Source of the DNA: a virus | Length of the DNA stretch: 23,132 bases | IMG/VR virus record: IMGVR_UViG_3300045999_004194 | Location: 1-23,132 of that record | Reading direction: 5' to 3' (one strand) | Part shown: positions 14,817 through 23,132 of the stretch, in pieces | Layout: each line of letters opens with the position of its first letter | Position numbering within the stretch: position 1 is the stretch's first letter | Made by a program: the position numbers and the translations under genes | The notes under the pieces: model-generated | Seen by the model: the letters and a program-made list of their open reading frames with translations, nothing else | Told to the model about the DNA's origin: nothing | Database searches by the model: none

Positions 14817-17800
14817 AGCAGCCCCTCTTCCTCGTCCAAATCAGCCATGTATTCAGACGTAGCGATACGCAAGCTCCTTGGCTGGAACACTCCACCAACT
14901 GCTTGTTGAGCACGGCGCTCACGTTCTTCGTAAGATTTGCGGAGAGTGCTGCCCTTAATACGATAGGCAGGATTGGCATCGTTGAATGAACGGATGTCAT
15001 CCATCGCCTTCTCCACCGCTTCTGCGTTCCCCGCCTTCCGTGCCGCGTACAAATTAGTCAAAAGAGCAACACGGCGATTCTTTAATTTTTCGCCAATTTG
15101 GTAAGTCGCACCACGTTGAGACTGCGCCACGGCCAGATCTGCCGGGGCAAAGCCTAGTATCTGCATCATGGAGTTGTAGGCGCTAACGTCCTCAACGATA
15201 GGCAAACCATCTCTAGTTAAAGCACCTTCTATACCGTATCGCATAGCCTTTAGCGGGTTACGCAGGGGTGCAGGAAGAATTGCTTCAAATCCTCGTTGTA
15301 TATCTCCTTCAGCGAAGTCGTTGAACCCACGTCGCGCTGCCTCAACAAGGCCGTACGTCGGACCTGCAACACGCTCAAGCACGTAGATTGGTAAACCAAC
15401 CTCGGCTAACCGTTTCGGATCATCGCGCCACAGAAGACCGTAAAAGCCCGTTCTGGAACCGATGTCTACATTAAGCAACTCGTTGATTGGGCCATTCAAG
15501 CCCAACGTGCCTACCGCATCAAGTACTTCTTGCTCAAGATCGTACGGCTCGTCATCGTCACCCATGAGCATCGACGCAAGCACCTCGGCTGCACCGAAGA
15601 GCGGCAAGCCTTTGATACCCGCCAACATATACGTCGAACCAAAAACATACAGCAGTTTCTTTCTGGCGATTGAGCGCAGCAATTTACGGTTGGCCGCGTT
15701 TGGTTCGTTAGCATTGATCTTCTCAACCGCCTGATTAAACGTCATGGCAAGGTTGATGATCATGTTCAGAGCGTGGGTTCTGAACGTTAACACAATACGA
15801 CCGATATCAGTTTGATATAGACCGCTGTTAGTTTCAGGCAGCGTAGCGCCGTTCACGTCATAGTTTAGACGGATGGCGTCTTCGGTTGCTCTGCCGACAC
15901 TTGCCTGCCCTCGGTTCGGATCAAACTTCTGCCCGTTAGCGTCGATGTTACGAGCCAACATATAGGCAGCGAGCGCCGTGACCTCACGGTTCATACGCTC
16001 CGAACTACGGAAAGCGTAACTCATCACAAGGTTTGCTTTGGCGCTTAAACCCTCGTAGCCGGGCACGTTAATGTTCTGCGCCTGCTGTAATTCTTGTTCA
16101 GCCGACGTACCCGTGACCGAGCGCATCTCAAGCATACGATGCAGTTGAGCAAACTCCTGCATATGCGGAGCGGTCTGATTCTGCATTCCGTTACCAAAAG
16201 ACGGGTTCTGATTAAACGTCAACTTACCCGTAGCCGGGTCGCGGAACGCATTACGGAAGAACATCCCCATTGCCTGCGACACAGCCCGACTCGCATTGAT
16301 AACGCCATACTTGGCGGCAAGAGTAGGCCAAGCCATCATGGGGATGATGGTCGTATTAATAAGCGCAGACGAAATGTTCAACGCAATACTGTAAATGTAG
16401 TTTGCCTTGGACAACGTATAGACGTAGCCCGAATAGAACGGGTTTTTGGCAAACCTGATTCGGTCTTCGACTTCGCTTTGCAGGTCACTTACGTAATCCG
16501 TACTAAGTTCAGGCAAACCCGCATACTGAGGATTTGGTAAGTTGTTTGCACCGCGTTTATTGCCAATGTAAGTTTTTAGTTGTACGTTAATTTTCTCTTT
16601 AACTTTCTCAAGCGGCATCGTGTACTTCATCGCGTTTATGCGATAGAGCATCCTCGGCACGGAGGACTCGTACACACCAACCACATCTTCGTTATAGCCA
16701 AGACGACCGTAATAAGTAACTCCGTTGAATACCCACGTTTGACGAGAACTCATGTCTTGTCGCAGGTCGTTTCCTGCCGAACCCGGCATGTAATCTACAA
16801 AGGTTTCAAAAATTATTCGTTGGGTATCGTTAATAGTTTGCGTAGAGGCATTAACAGCACTCAGTGCCTCTGCCACATTGTCACTGAGTTCTTTCAGCAA
16901 GCCGGTCGGCGGTCGTCCATTTTCGTACGTATTCTCTCTGATGATAATTGGTTCATCAGACATACCCACTCCGCCTGCACGGGCGGCTTTTTCTTTACCT
17001 ACTTCCCACGCCGCTTTACTTTCGTAAAACTCGCTTACATCTTTGGCGTCTGGAGTTTTATAAGTTAGTTTGTACGTGCCTTCACGACGCAGCGGCAAGT
17101 AATACTTCAGGCGTTTGCCTTGATACTTGGTGCGGATCGCAGCCACTACGTTAGGCGGCAGTACATTCAGGAACTGTTCCAACTTGGCTTGGAACGCAGT
17201 ATCGCCGTACCTACGATAGTCGCCAAATACATCCGCCACCATTGCCTGCATATCGGCAGGGAGCGCTGAGAAGTCTTGCACCGCCTTGTGCAGTACCTTG
17301 TCCTCTGGAGACAGCGCGTTGTACGCGGCGCTATTCGCAGGGATACCACGCATCCTCTGGATCACTGCCTGATCAGGAACAAAGCGCAGGAAGTTACCTC
17401 TGTTATCTAACTGCTCGGCAAGCAACGGGGTCTGCGAAATATTGATGTCGTTAGCTAGTTGGTTGAACGCATCAATAAATCTAGGATTGTTACGCAAGAC
17501 CTCACGGTACTTAAACGCTTTCTTCTCATGTTCAACCATGAGATCCGAGGCGTCTTTAGCCATGCGCTCGACGAGGATGTTAAGACGACGGAAGGCAGGC
17601 GCATATTTCTCATACAACTGCATTAGGTGATGCAGAGAGAACGTGCTGAGCTTGAAAGAACGCATCCGACTAGGAAGGTTATCCAAGGCGTTGATGTTGC
17701 CTTCCAGAATCTCCTTCGTCGCGCTTGGCGCACCGCTCTGAACCCGACGCATGGCATCGGTTAATATCTTTCTGTGTTTCGCTTTCATATAGCGGATGTT

Positions 17801-20800
17801 GTCCTGACGCGGGACAAGCTGAGTCCTTCCGCTAATGACCATGTTGTGCGCTTGCGTGATGATGTCAGTCACTTCGGTGTTGCTGTAGGCAAGGTTCTTG
17901 CCCACCAACTGACTAAGCGCACGAGCAAACTTACGGATCAAGGCCGCCACGCGATTGAACGCGGCACGCCACTTCATGTTCTGGATCGGGCCAGCCTCGG
18001 ACATTTCCGACAGGATTTCTTCTACTGCCAGCGCACGACGCTCATCCCGTGTGAACTGCGACTCAGGATACGTGTTCGGGTTCTCTTCAAGCCACGCATC
18101 GGCATCGGCTTGGATAGCACGGTTGCTGTTGTAGATATCGAGCATGACTTTGAAAAGCTGCTCACCAAACAACCGTGCAAGACCGTAGTGACCAAGGGAT
18201 TCGTGGAATACCGTGGCTTTCAGATCCCGTGGCGAACGCACGTTATCAGCGATGATGTAGACATCATTGCCAATCGAGATACCGATAGAGTCTGCATACG
18301 TTTCAGGATCAGCCCCTTCTATCGACGGCAGGTCAAGATAACTTTGTACAACAACAAAGTTAGGTGGGTTGCGCCAACCGGAGATGATGTTACTAACTAG
18401 AGTCCTGACATTGTCAGCACTCATCCCGATTGTTTCGCTACGGAGCTTCTGGAATCGGGCACGGCTGCGGCGATCCTTGAAGTCAAGTGGGCGGTACTTT
18501 TCGTAGTCAAACGTATCGAGGAAGTCAGCCTCTTCATCGAGGACTTTCTGCGTGTCGTCGAAGTACGGCTCGGTAGTTTCTACCTCACCTTCTTCATCAC
18601 GAGAAGCGATCTTGTCCAACTGCTTACGCAGTTTCTTGAAGTTAGGCTCGCGCTTCTTTAGTTCTGCATTGATTCTGCCAACTTCATCAGCAGACATTTT
18701 CCCTGAGCGAAGTAAGAATCGACCGGTCTCCAATATGGAGTCGATCATTTTTTGTTGCACAGAACTACGAACGACGGGAGCCTTACCACCCACAAGATCA
18801 AGAGCGCCCTGACCCTCAACAGTGCCTGCTTGTTCAGCCTCTAACGCAGCAAATGCGCGACGAACTTCATCACTCAGGACGCCCTTGGGAACACGGGCGA
18901 CGGTAACTTTAGGTTTGGCAGGGGCGAGTTCTGCGGCTCTGTCTGCCTCACGCTGAATACGTTCGGTCTCAGATACAGCGCCCTCTCCAAGCAATCTACC
19001 TGTGGCACGCTGCCGCGCCTCTTCAAGACGTTGCTCAGCAAAGTAGCTATCAAGCATCTGAGGCGGCAAACCACTCTCGGTAGGCGCACCTAGTCCTTCA
19101 AGGACACCTTCAGTAGACGGCTGAACAGCTTGATCTAATTCTTTACGAGTAAAAGTTACAGATCCATCACTGTTAACTATTTTATTAAAATTGTTCTTTA
19201 AGTTTTTACGTGAAAGCGCACGTAAATTGTTAACTGCTTTTGGATTTTTAAATGTTACTTGTTCAATCGCTCTTGGAGCAATCAAATCAGTCATGTACTC
19301 ACGGCCACCGGCAACACCGGTACCGGGCTTAGCTTTCTCTAAACCACTAAGCGAGTTTGGACGGAACTTGACCGTTACTCCACGGTTGCCACCCTGACCA
19401 ATAGCCAGTGCAGGATCATCAGTTACATAAGTATTTAACGGGAAAAACTGACCAAGAGAGTCATCGCGCAAAAGACTGTCAACTCCCATATCGTTAGTTT
19501 CTCGATACAGTGGTTGGTTTTCCGCAAGTACTTTTCTATTTTTATCAAACTTTATTTGGCCGAGTCCAAATGCACTACGCCCTTCAATCGCATCTACTCT
19601 TGGAAATTTTCCAGTTTCTAATGCAGCGGGTACATCTCCTTCTCGGTCATCAACCCGTTCAGTAACGTCGCCAGTAGTATCCAGTCCTGCGCCTCTAGCT
19701 GGAGGAGTACCGAGTTCTCCGGTTGGCGGTCCCAATGTAAACAGGTCAGTGCCTCTTCCACCTGCTCCACTGTCAGTCTCTGTAGTAGTAACTGTTGGGC
19801 CTGATACATCGGTAGCCTCCGGCTCAGCGGCAGCCTCGGTAGTAACGACTCTAAACTTATTACCTTTCTGCTCAACGATCCCCTCGTCCACAAACTGCCG
19901 CATCAACGCAGCAGCTTTAGGTTGATTGAGTCCGGTCGCTTGGGCAACTGCTTTAATAGTCGGGCTTATCTTAATGACTTCAAGAGCCAACTCTCGCGGG
20001 GTCGGCTCAAACATCTCACCGGGGATACCACTCTCGGTAGGCGCACCAAGCCCACCAAGTATGTCCTCATCACCCATCAACCGCTCACCCTGCTGGAACT
20101 CTAGACCAGCACGAGCTTCATCACTGGGCGGGAATAAGTCTTCTTCTACTCGCTCTTCAGGTGGGAAATAAGGGGCACCTTCTCCCTCTTCACGAGGCGC
20201 AAGAGCTTCTGCCTCGGCAGCTTCACGCAACGTCTGTGCACTGTATTGACGACGCTCTGCCTGAACAGCCTCACTTTCTAAACGAGCTTCACGTTGTTCT
20301 GGTTCTTCAAGAAGTTCGTAAGGAATACCGCTTTCAGTAGGACGCGTAAGCAAACTACGAGCAATATCATCGCTCTCACGGCGTCGTGCCTGTTCAATAA
20401 GTTCACCGGGTATGCCGCCCGTACCGATATCTGACGGACCAAACAGACTCTCTTCAATCTCAGCACGTTCTCTTTCGGCAGCGAGAGCTTCCGCCTCTGC
20501 CTTCAACCGCGCATCTTCAATTTCTTTAGCTTGGCGTGCCTGCTCACCACGATAGGCACCATACCCACCGACAGCGCCAAATCCACCGCCAAGCACCGCC
20601 GCGCCAATCGCAGCCTGCTTAAATTCTTCTTTGGCTTCCTCGTCCGACAGAGACAGACCAGCCTGCCATCGCTCCAAAGCCTGTTGAGCAATTTCTTGTG
20701 GGACTTCAAACGCAACGCCAAGACCAACGCCCTTAACGACGTTACCTTTCAGGGACAGATTCTTACTAGCAAAAGCATCGGCAAGCACATCGGCAGCACG

Positions 20801-21424
20801 CTTTGACGCGGTGCCTTCAGCCATGAGTCCTTGCGCCAGCGGGAACTTGCTTAACCCACGTAGGATTAACGCGCCGGGAACAACATCTAATGCAGCCTGT
20901 CCAGTGGCTGCGGCAGCAGCCTTACCAAGCGATAATTCAGGAATGGCTTCGCCTGCTTCAGCAGCAGCCTGTTGTTCTTCAGCCTGACGGCGTAGGTTTT
21001 GGATGCCGTACTGAGCGCCACTAGTTGCAGCAAAACCCGGTATACCGCCAACAACACCAGCACCAAGAGGTGCAACCAACGCACCAAGCGAACCACCAAG
21101 TAGTTCTTTGAAGGCTTCCCAGTTCTCACCCTTACCGAACCCGCCAACTGACTTGTACTTGGACTCAGCAGCCTTAAGGAAAGCCTTGCGGTTTTCCTCT
21201 GTGGGATTGGCAGCGAATGCCGCAGCCTCGTCCGTTAAACCAAGCGTAGTAACAGCGTCTTTAAATGCGCCAGTAAAACCCGCCTGTTCTTTGGGGGGTT
21301 GTAGAGCGCCAAGATACCGGTCTTCTAATTCACGATAAGCGGCGGCTAACTTTGTAGCCGCTTCAACATCCCCAGCCGCATCTGCTCTGCGTAACGCAGT
21401 AGCAATTTGAGCAAGCGTATACAT
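14813..21424 (-). CDS. Giant polyvalent virion protein (2203 residues)
   Basis: The start (MYTLAQIATALRRADAAGDVE) is typical of phage ejected proteins. Then come glycine/alanine-rich, possibly membrane-active stretches (about residues 105-300), an acidic linker region with PTESG repeats, a probable winged helix (476-524, TIKAVAQATGLNQPKAAALM), an ADP-ribosyltransferase-like domain (about 635-725, LYRETND with Arg641, YVTDDPALA, GGREYMTD with Glu709), a metallopeptidase-like HESLGH (His1074, Glu1075, His1079) with a possible third ligand at EEILSE (1135-1140), long helical regions, and a C-terminal part (about 1678-2190, ALINTTIIPMMAW and LRNPLKAMRYGIEGALTRDG) resembling LPD38. This fits the polyvalent proteins packaged in the virion and delivered to the host. 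AAGG lies just upstream of the ATG, two bases after the previous gene. Confidence 0.87.
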   Translation of the reverse strand: MYTLAQIATALRRADAAGDVEAATKLAAAYRELEDRYLGALQPPKEQAGFTGAFKDAVTTLGLTDEAAAFAANPTEENRKAFLKAAESKYKSVGGFGKGENWEAFKELLGGSLGALVAPLGAGVVGGIPGFAATSGAQYGIQNLRRQAEEQQAAAEAGEAIPELSLGKAAAAATGQAALDVVPGALILRGLSKFPLAQGLMAEGTASKRAADVLADAFASKNLSLKGNVVKGVGLGVAFEVPQEIAQQALERWQAGLSLSDEEAKEEFKQAAIGAAVLGGGFGAVGGYGAYRGEQARQAKEIEDARLKAEAEALAAERERAEIEESLFGPSDIGTGGIPGELIEQARRRESDDIARSLLTRPTESGIPYELLEEPEQREARLESEAVQAERRQYSAQTLREAAEAEALAPREEGEGAPYFPPEERVEEDLFPPSDEARAGLEFQQGERLMGDEDILGGLGAPTESGIPGEMFEPTPRELALEVIKISPTIKAVAQATGLNQPKAAALMRQFVDEGIVEQKGNKFRVVTTEAAAEPEATDVSGPTVTTTETDSGAGGRGTDLFTLGPPTGELGTPPARGAGLDTTGDVTERVDDREGDVPAALETGKFPRVDAIEGRSAFGLGQIKFDKNRKVLAENQPLYRETNDMGVDSLLRDDSLGQFFPLNTYVTDDPALAIGQGGNRGVTVKFRPNSLSGLEKAKPGTGVAGGREYMTDLIAPRAIEQVTFKNPKAVNNLRALSRKNLKNNFNKIVNSDGSVTFTRKELDQAVQPSTEGVLEGLGAPTESGLPPQMLDSYFAEQRLEEARQRATGRLLGEGAVSETERIQREADRAAELAPAKPKVTVARVPKGVLSDEVRRAFAALEAEQAGTVEGQGALDLVGGKAPVVRSSVQQKMIDSILETGRFLLRSGKMSADEVGRINAELKKREPNFKKLRKQLDKIASRDEEGEVETTEPYFDDTQKVLDEEADFLDTFDYEKYRPLDFKDRRSRARFQKLRSETIGMSADNVRTLVSNIISGWRNPPNFVVVQSYLDLPSIEGADPETYADSIGISIGNDVYIIADNVRSPRDLKATVFHESLGHYGLARLFGEQLFKVMLDIYNSNRAIQADADAWLEENPNTYPESQFTRDERRALAVEEILSEMSEAGPIQNMKWRAAFNRVAALIRKFARALSQLVGKNLAYSNTEVTDIITQAHNMVISGRTQLVPRQDNIRYMKAKHRKILTDAMRRVQSGAPSATKEILEGNINALDNLPSRMRSFKLSTFSLHHLMQLYEKYAPAFRRLNILVERMAKDASDLMVEHEKKAFKYREVLRNNPRFIDAFNQLANDINISQTPLLAEQLDNRGNFLRFVPDQAVIQRMRGIPANSAAYNALSPEDKVLHKAVQDFSALPADMQAMVADVFGDYRRYGDTAFQAKLEQFLNVLPPNVVAAIRTKYQGKRLKYYLPLRREGTYKLTYKTPDAKDVSEFYESKAAWEVGKEKAARAGGVGMSDEPIIIRENTYENGRPPTGLLKELSDNVAEALSAVNASTQTINDTQRIIFETFVDYMPGSAGNDLRQDMSSRQTWVFNGVTYYGRLGYNEDVVGVYESSVPRMLYRINAMKYTMPLEKVKEKINVQLKTYIGNKRGANNLPNPQYAGLPELSTDYVSDLQSEVEDRIRFAKNPFYSGYVYTLSKANYIYSIALNISSALINTTIIPMMAWPTLAAKYGVINASRAVSQAMGMFFRNAFRDPATGKLTFNQNPSFGNGMQNQTAPHMQEFAQLHRMLEMRSVTGTSAEQELQQAQNINVPGYEGLSAKANLVMSYAFRSSERMNREVTALAAYMLARNIDANGQKFDPNRGQASVGRATEDAIRLNYDVNGATLPETNSGLYQTDIGRIVLTFRTHALNMIINLAMTFNQAVEKINANEPNAANRKLLRSIARKKLLYVFGSTYMLAGIKGLPLFGAAEVLASMLMGDDDEPYDLEQEVLDAVGTLGLNGPINELLNVDIGSRTGFYGLLWRDDPKRLAEVGLPIYVLERVAGPTYGLVEAARRGFNDFAEGDIQRGFEAILPAPLRNPLKAMRYGIEGALTRDGLPIVEDVSAYNSMMQILGFAPADLAVAQSQRGATYQIGEKLKNRRVALLTNLYAARKAGNAEAVEKAMDDIRSFNDANPAYRIKGSTLRKSYEERERRAQQAVGGVFQPRSLRIATSEYMADLDEEEGLL
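19070..19090. repeat. In-frame 21-nt direct repeat, copy 1
   Basis: This is a perfect copy of the 21 nt at 20027-20047, read on the - strand as GAPTESG at residues 779-785 of the giant protein. The copies are 957 nt apart, which is 319 codons. Confidence 0.85.
20027..20047. repeat. In-frame 21-nt direct repeat, copy 2
   Basis: This is the second perfect copy, encoding GAPTESG at residues 460-466. Weaker protein-level relatives are at 362-366 (PTESG) and 337-342 (GIPGEL). The two exact copies bracket the winged-helix and ADP-ribosyltransferase-like segment. Confidence 0.85.
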
Positions 21425-21426
21425 GT

Positions 21427-23031
21427 TTACCTTGGGGGCTGACCGTATTTAGTCATAACGTCCTGAAGTCCGGTCATTTCTTCTCCACCACCAGCCAAAC
21501 TTGATAGCAATGCACGGAGGGCTTCTCCCTGCTGGGCTGGCTCCATCTTATCGTAACCCTTAATCAGCAGCGGGGCTTCTTGCATAAGGCCGAGCATCAA
21601 CCTGTCACGTGCTGTTTGTGCCGTTGTTGCATACCGCCTCTCGTCCGAAGCAAGTTGAGCCGCCGCAGCTTCTCTCTGGGCACCAATCTGCGCTCCAGTA
21701 CGACGGTCTTGAGCCGTCTGTTGACCAATAAACTGCGAGATACCCAGTTCGTTAGTAGCAAGAGCCTGATTGAGGGAGGCCAGATTTTGCTTGGCCTCAC
21801 GAGCCTGTGCCGCGCCATCGCGGTAGTTACCCATCTTGATCATCTCTTGGGCTTGAGCAAGGGCAAAGCGGTTCTCAGCAATGCTGTCCTTCAATGCACG
21901 GTTCTCACGCACAGCCTTGTCAATAAGTTGTGCACCCTTCGTACCGCCAGCAGCCACAGCACCGAGGAATCCAGTCCGTTCACGGCCACGGCGGGAAGCG
22001 GCTTCGGCCATAGCAAAGCCAGCCTGAGCCAACGCCATGCGACGATCTTCTGACAACTGCTTGCCAGCCTCGGTTTCACGACGGTCAAGATACTTGCCGC
22101 GCTCTTCAGAAGCCTTGCCAATACCCAATGCAGCAAGATCTTTCTCAGCCTGTTGAGCACGTTGCATAGCCGTGAGGTTTGCTTCTTGTTCTGCCCCAGT
22201 ACGCAGTTTGCCCGCTTCGGTACGGTACTTACCGAAGTTATCGTAGTTCACACCGAGGCCAAGACCTGCCGGTGTAGCGGCAGGGGGCGGAGGAGCTTGC
22301 GTCCCTGCACCAGCAGTCGGTGCGGTAGGAGCAGCGGGGGGAGCAGGAGGACGAGGCGTATCGTATTGCAACCCACGAGCCTTTGCTTCAGCAGCCAAAC
22401 CGCTTTGGCGCTCGGCTTCTTTCGCTGCCTTCAATGACTCTTGTTTCTTTGCACGAAGTTGAGCCAGTCGCTCTTTCTTGTTTTGATACAGGCTGACCGC
22501 AAGCGGGTTAACAGAGGGAACGCTAAACTCCCTAGTGCCACCCACGGCGAGAGGTGCCAGCGCATCTCGTTCAAGTTTCTCAAGCGAAATAAGTTCAGCG
22601 TTTTCTTCGTCGCTAAAACCACCGCTAGACACTGCATTTTTTGATCCAGAAGCCAACGCAACTACGCCACCGCCAGCAAACTGCGGATACTGCATACGAC
22701 CAGCGTCAATCGCGCCAAGGCCACGATCCATCGGTTCAGGAGCCGGGGCAGGTGCCTGCATACCCGCGATCCCGCCCTGCATACGCTGTTGTTGATCCAG
22801 CATATTTAATTGATCTTTGATCGTCGGCGGAGTTTGCGGCACTTTAACTTGCTGCTGCTTCAACCGCTGGAACTGATTCATCATGGAATACAAATCAGTC
22901 AGGGGAGCCACGCCCTGCGTAGCCATGCTCTTGACGTACTGCACGGCCTGATCAGGGGGCATACCTTTTTCGACAGCCTGCTGAAGCGAGGCCATCATCG
23001 CGCGACCCGTGCCGCTAACTGGACCGATCAT
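21427..23031 (-). CDS. Probable internal virion protein (534 residues)
   Basis: The protein is rich in Ala, Gln, Glu and Arg. In order it has a helical start (MMASLQQAVEKGMPPDQAVQ), a Gln-rich stretch with FQRLKQQQ, a glycine-rich FAGGGVVALASGS near residues 112-130, a proline/alanine linker (about 224-256), and long charged helices to the end that are probably coiled coils. The FAGGGVVA type of segment recurs in structural or internal virion proteins of aquatic podovirus-like phages. No enzyme motif is seen. Its ATG overlaps the previous - strand stop as TAATG, and it is followed two bases later by the giant gene, so the two are probably made and packaged together. A lytic or tape-measure-like role is possible but not shown. 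Confidence 0.78.
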   Translation of the reverse strand: MIGPVSGTGRAMMASLQQAVEKGMPPDQAVQYVKSMATQGVAPLTDLYSMMNQFQRLKQQQVKVPQTPPTIKDQLNMLDQQQRMQGGIAGMQAPAPAPEPMDRGLGAIDAGRMQYPQFAGGGVVALASGSKNAVSSGGFSDEENAELISLEKLERDALAPLAVGGTREFSVPSVNPLAVSLYQNKKERLAQLRAKKQESLKAAKEAERQSGLAAEAKARGLQYDTPRPPAPPAAPTAPTAGAGTQAPPPPAATPAGLGLGVNYDNFGKYRTEAGKLRTGAEQEANLTAMQRAQQAEKDLAALGIGKASEERGKYLDRRETEAGKQLSEDRRMALAQAGFAMAEAASRRGRERTGFLGAVAAGGTKGAQLIDKAVRENRALKDSIAENRFALAQAQEMIKMGNYRDGAAQAREAKQNLASLNQALATNELGISQFIGQQTAQDRRTGAQIGAQREAAAAQLASDERRYATTAQTARDRLMLGLMQEAPLLIKGYDKMEPAQQGEALRALLSSLAGGGEEMTGLQDVMTKYGQPPR

Positions 23032-23132
23032 TATTTGCTCCCCGTGGTCGAACCCAGACCACCGAACAGGCTACCTAGGCCCAATCCTACGCCAGCAATC
23101 TGTCCAAACAAACTGCCCGGCTGTTGATAAAA
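23031..23132 (-). CDS. 3' end of a glycine-rich protein (partial)
   Basis: The - strand frame enters from the right edge of the window and ends in TAA at 23031-23033, overlapping the next start by one base. The 33 visible residues (FYQQPGSLFGQIAGVGLGLG, then SLFGGLGSTTGSK) are glycine-rich, with a periodic SLFG motif, and could insert in membranes. It belongs to the same - strand operon as the two virion genes, so it is probably also structural. The full gene lies outside the window. Confidence 0.6.
   Translation of the reverse strand, partial: FYQQPGSLFGQIAGVGLGLGSLFGGLGSTTGSK

Noticed and set aside
16094-17068. Two + strand open frames of 148 and 162 codons
   Set aside because: Both are antisense to conserved parts of the giant gene, contain Arg- and His-rich shadow sequence and show no recognisable motif.
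17774-18400. 208-codon + strand open frame inside the giant gene
   Set aside because: It lies wholly opposite the giant protein's conserved metallopeptidase region, has no ribosome site of note and has a composition typical of reverse-frame translation.
21580-22053. 157-codon + strand open frame opposite the 534-residue virion gene
   Set aside because: The opposite strand encodes a repetitive Ala/Gln/Arg-rich protein, which readily leaves long open antisense frames; no motif or operon context supports it.

Overview
The window is a gene-dense piece of a tailed double-stranded DNA bacteriophage genome (Caudoviricetes), most likely an uncultured aquatic phage. The evidence is a full phage replication set (family A DNA polymerase, SNF2-type helicase, primase-helicase fusion), small phage families (VRR-NUC, DUF3310), overlapping start and stop codons, and a giant polyvalent virion protein. 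No integrase, repressor, RNA polymerase, tRNA, CRISPR array or insertion sequence was recognised, so lifestyle and host are not determined. From memory only, the gene set recalls podovirus-like phages of the HMO-2011 type; this was not tested.

Layout. Positions 1-14816 are read on the + strand. Positions 14813-23132 are read on the - strand. The two blocks converge with their stop codons overlapping. The first + block (37-8378) is one tightly coupled run: a VRR-NUC nuclease, an HTH/DUF3310 protein, a 38-residue microprotein, a three-gene glycosyltransferase cassette (925-3829), a run of small genes including a 56-residue zinc-finger protein, the DNA polymerase, a Cys-rich probable winged-helix protein, a Cas4/RecB-like Fe-S nuclease and a small HNH-like protein. 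Neighbouring genes mostly overlap by 1, 4, 8 or 17 nt, often as GTGA, ATGA or TAATG, which suggests translational coupling. A structured 178-nt leader ending in a terminator-like hairpin precedes the SNF2 helicase at 8557. It is followed by a coiled-coil protein, a four-cysteine protein that may bind ssDNA, and a small HTH protein. A strong terminator at 11755-11783 lies just before the 946-residue primase-helicase.

The - strand block is the virion side. It holds the 3' end of a glycine-rich protein, a 534-residue Ala/Gln/Pro-rich probable internal virion protein, and a 2203-residue giant protein. The giant carries a probable winged-helix segment, an ADP-ribosyltransferase-like domain, a metallopeptidase-like HESLGH motif and a C-terminal region resembling the large polyvalent protein-associated domain LPD38. 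It is probably packaged and delivered with the DNA.

How the genes fit together. The + strand genes would copy and process phage DNA: the primase-helicase makes primers and unwinds, the polymerase extends, SNF2 remodels or unwinds, and the Cas4-like, VRR-NUC and HNH-like nucleases trim or resolve intermediates. They would also modify host or phage glycans through the glycosyltransferase cassette. The - strand genes would build or load the ejected proteins. Several genes here are shorter than usual gene-calling limits and were found from their 4-nt overlaps with neighbours.
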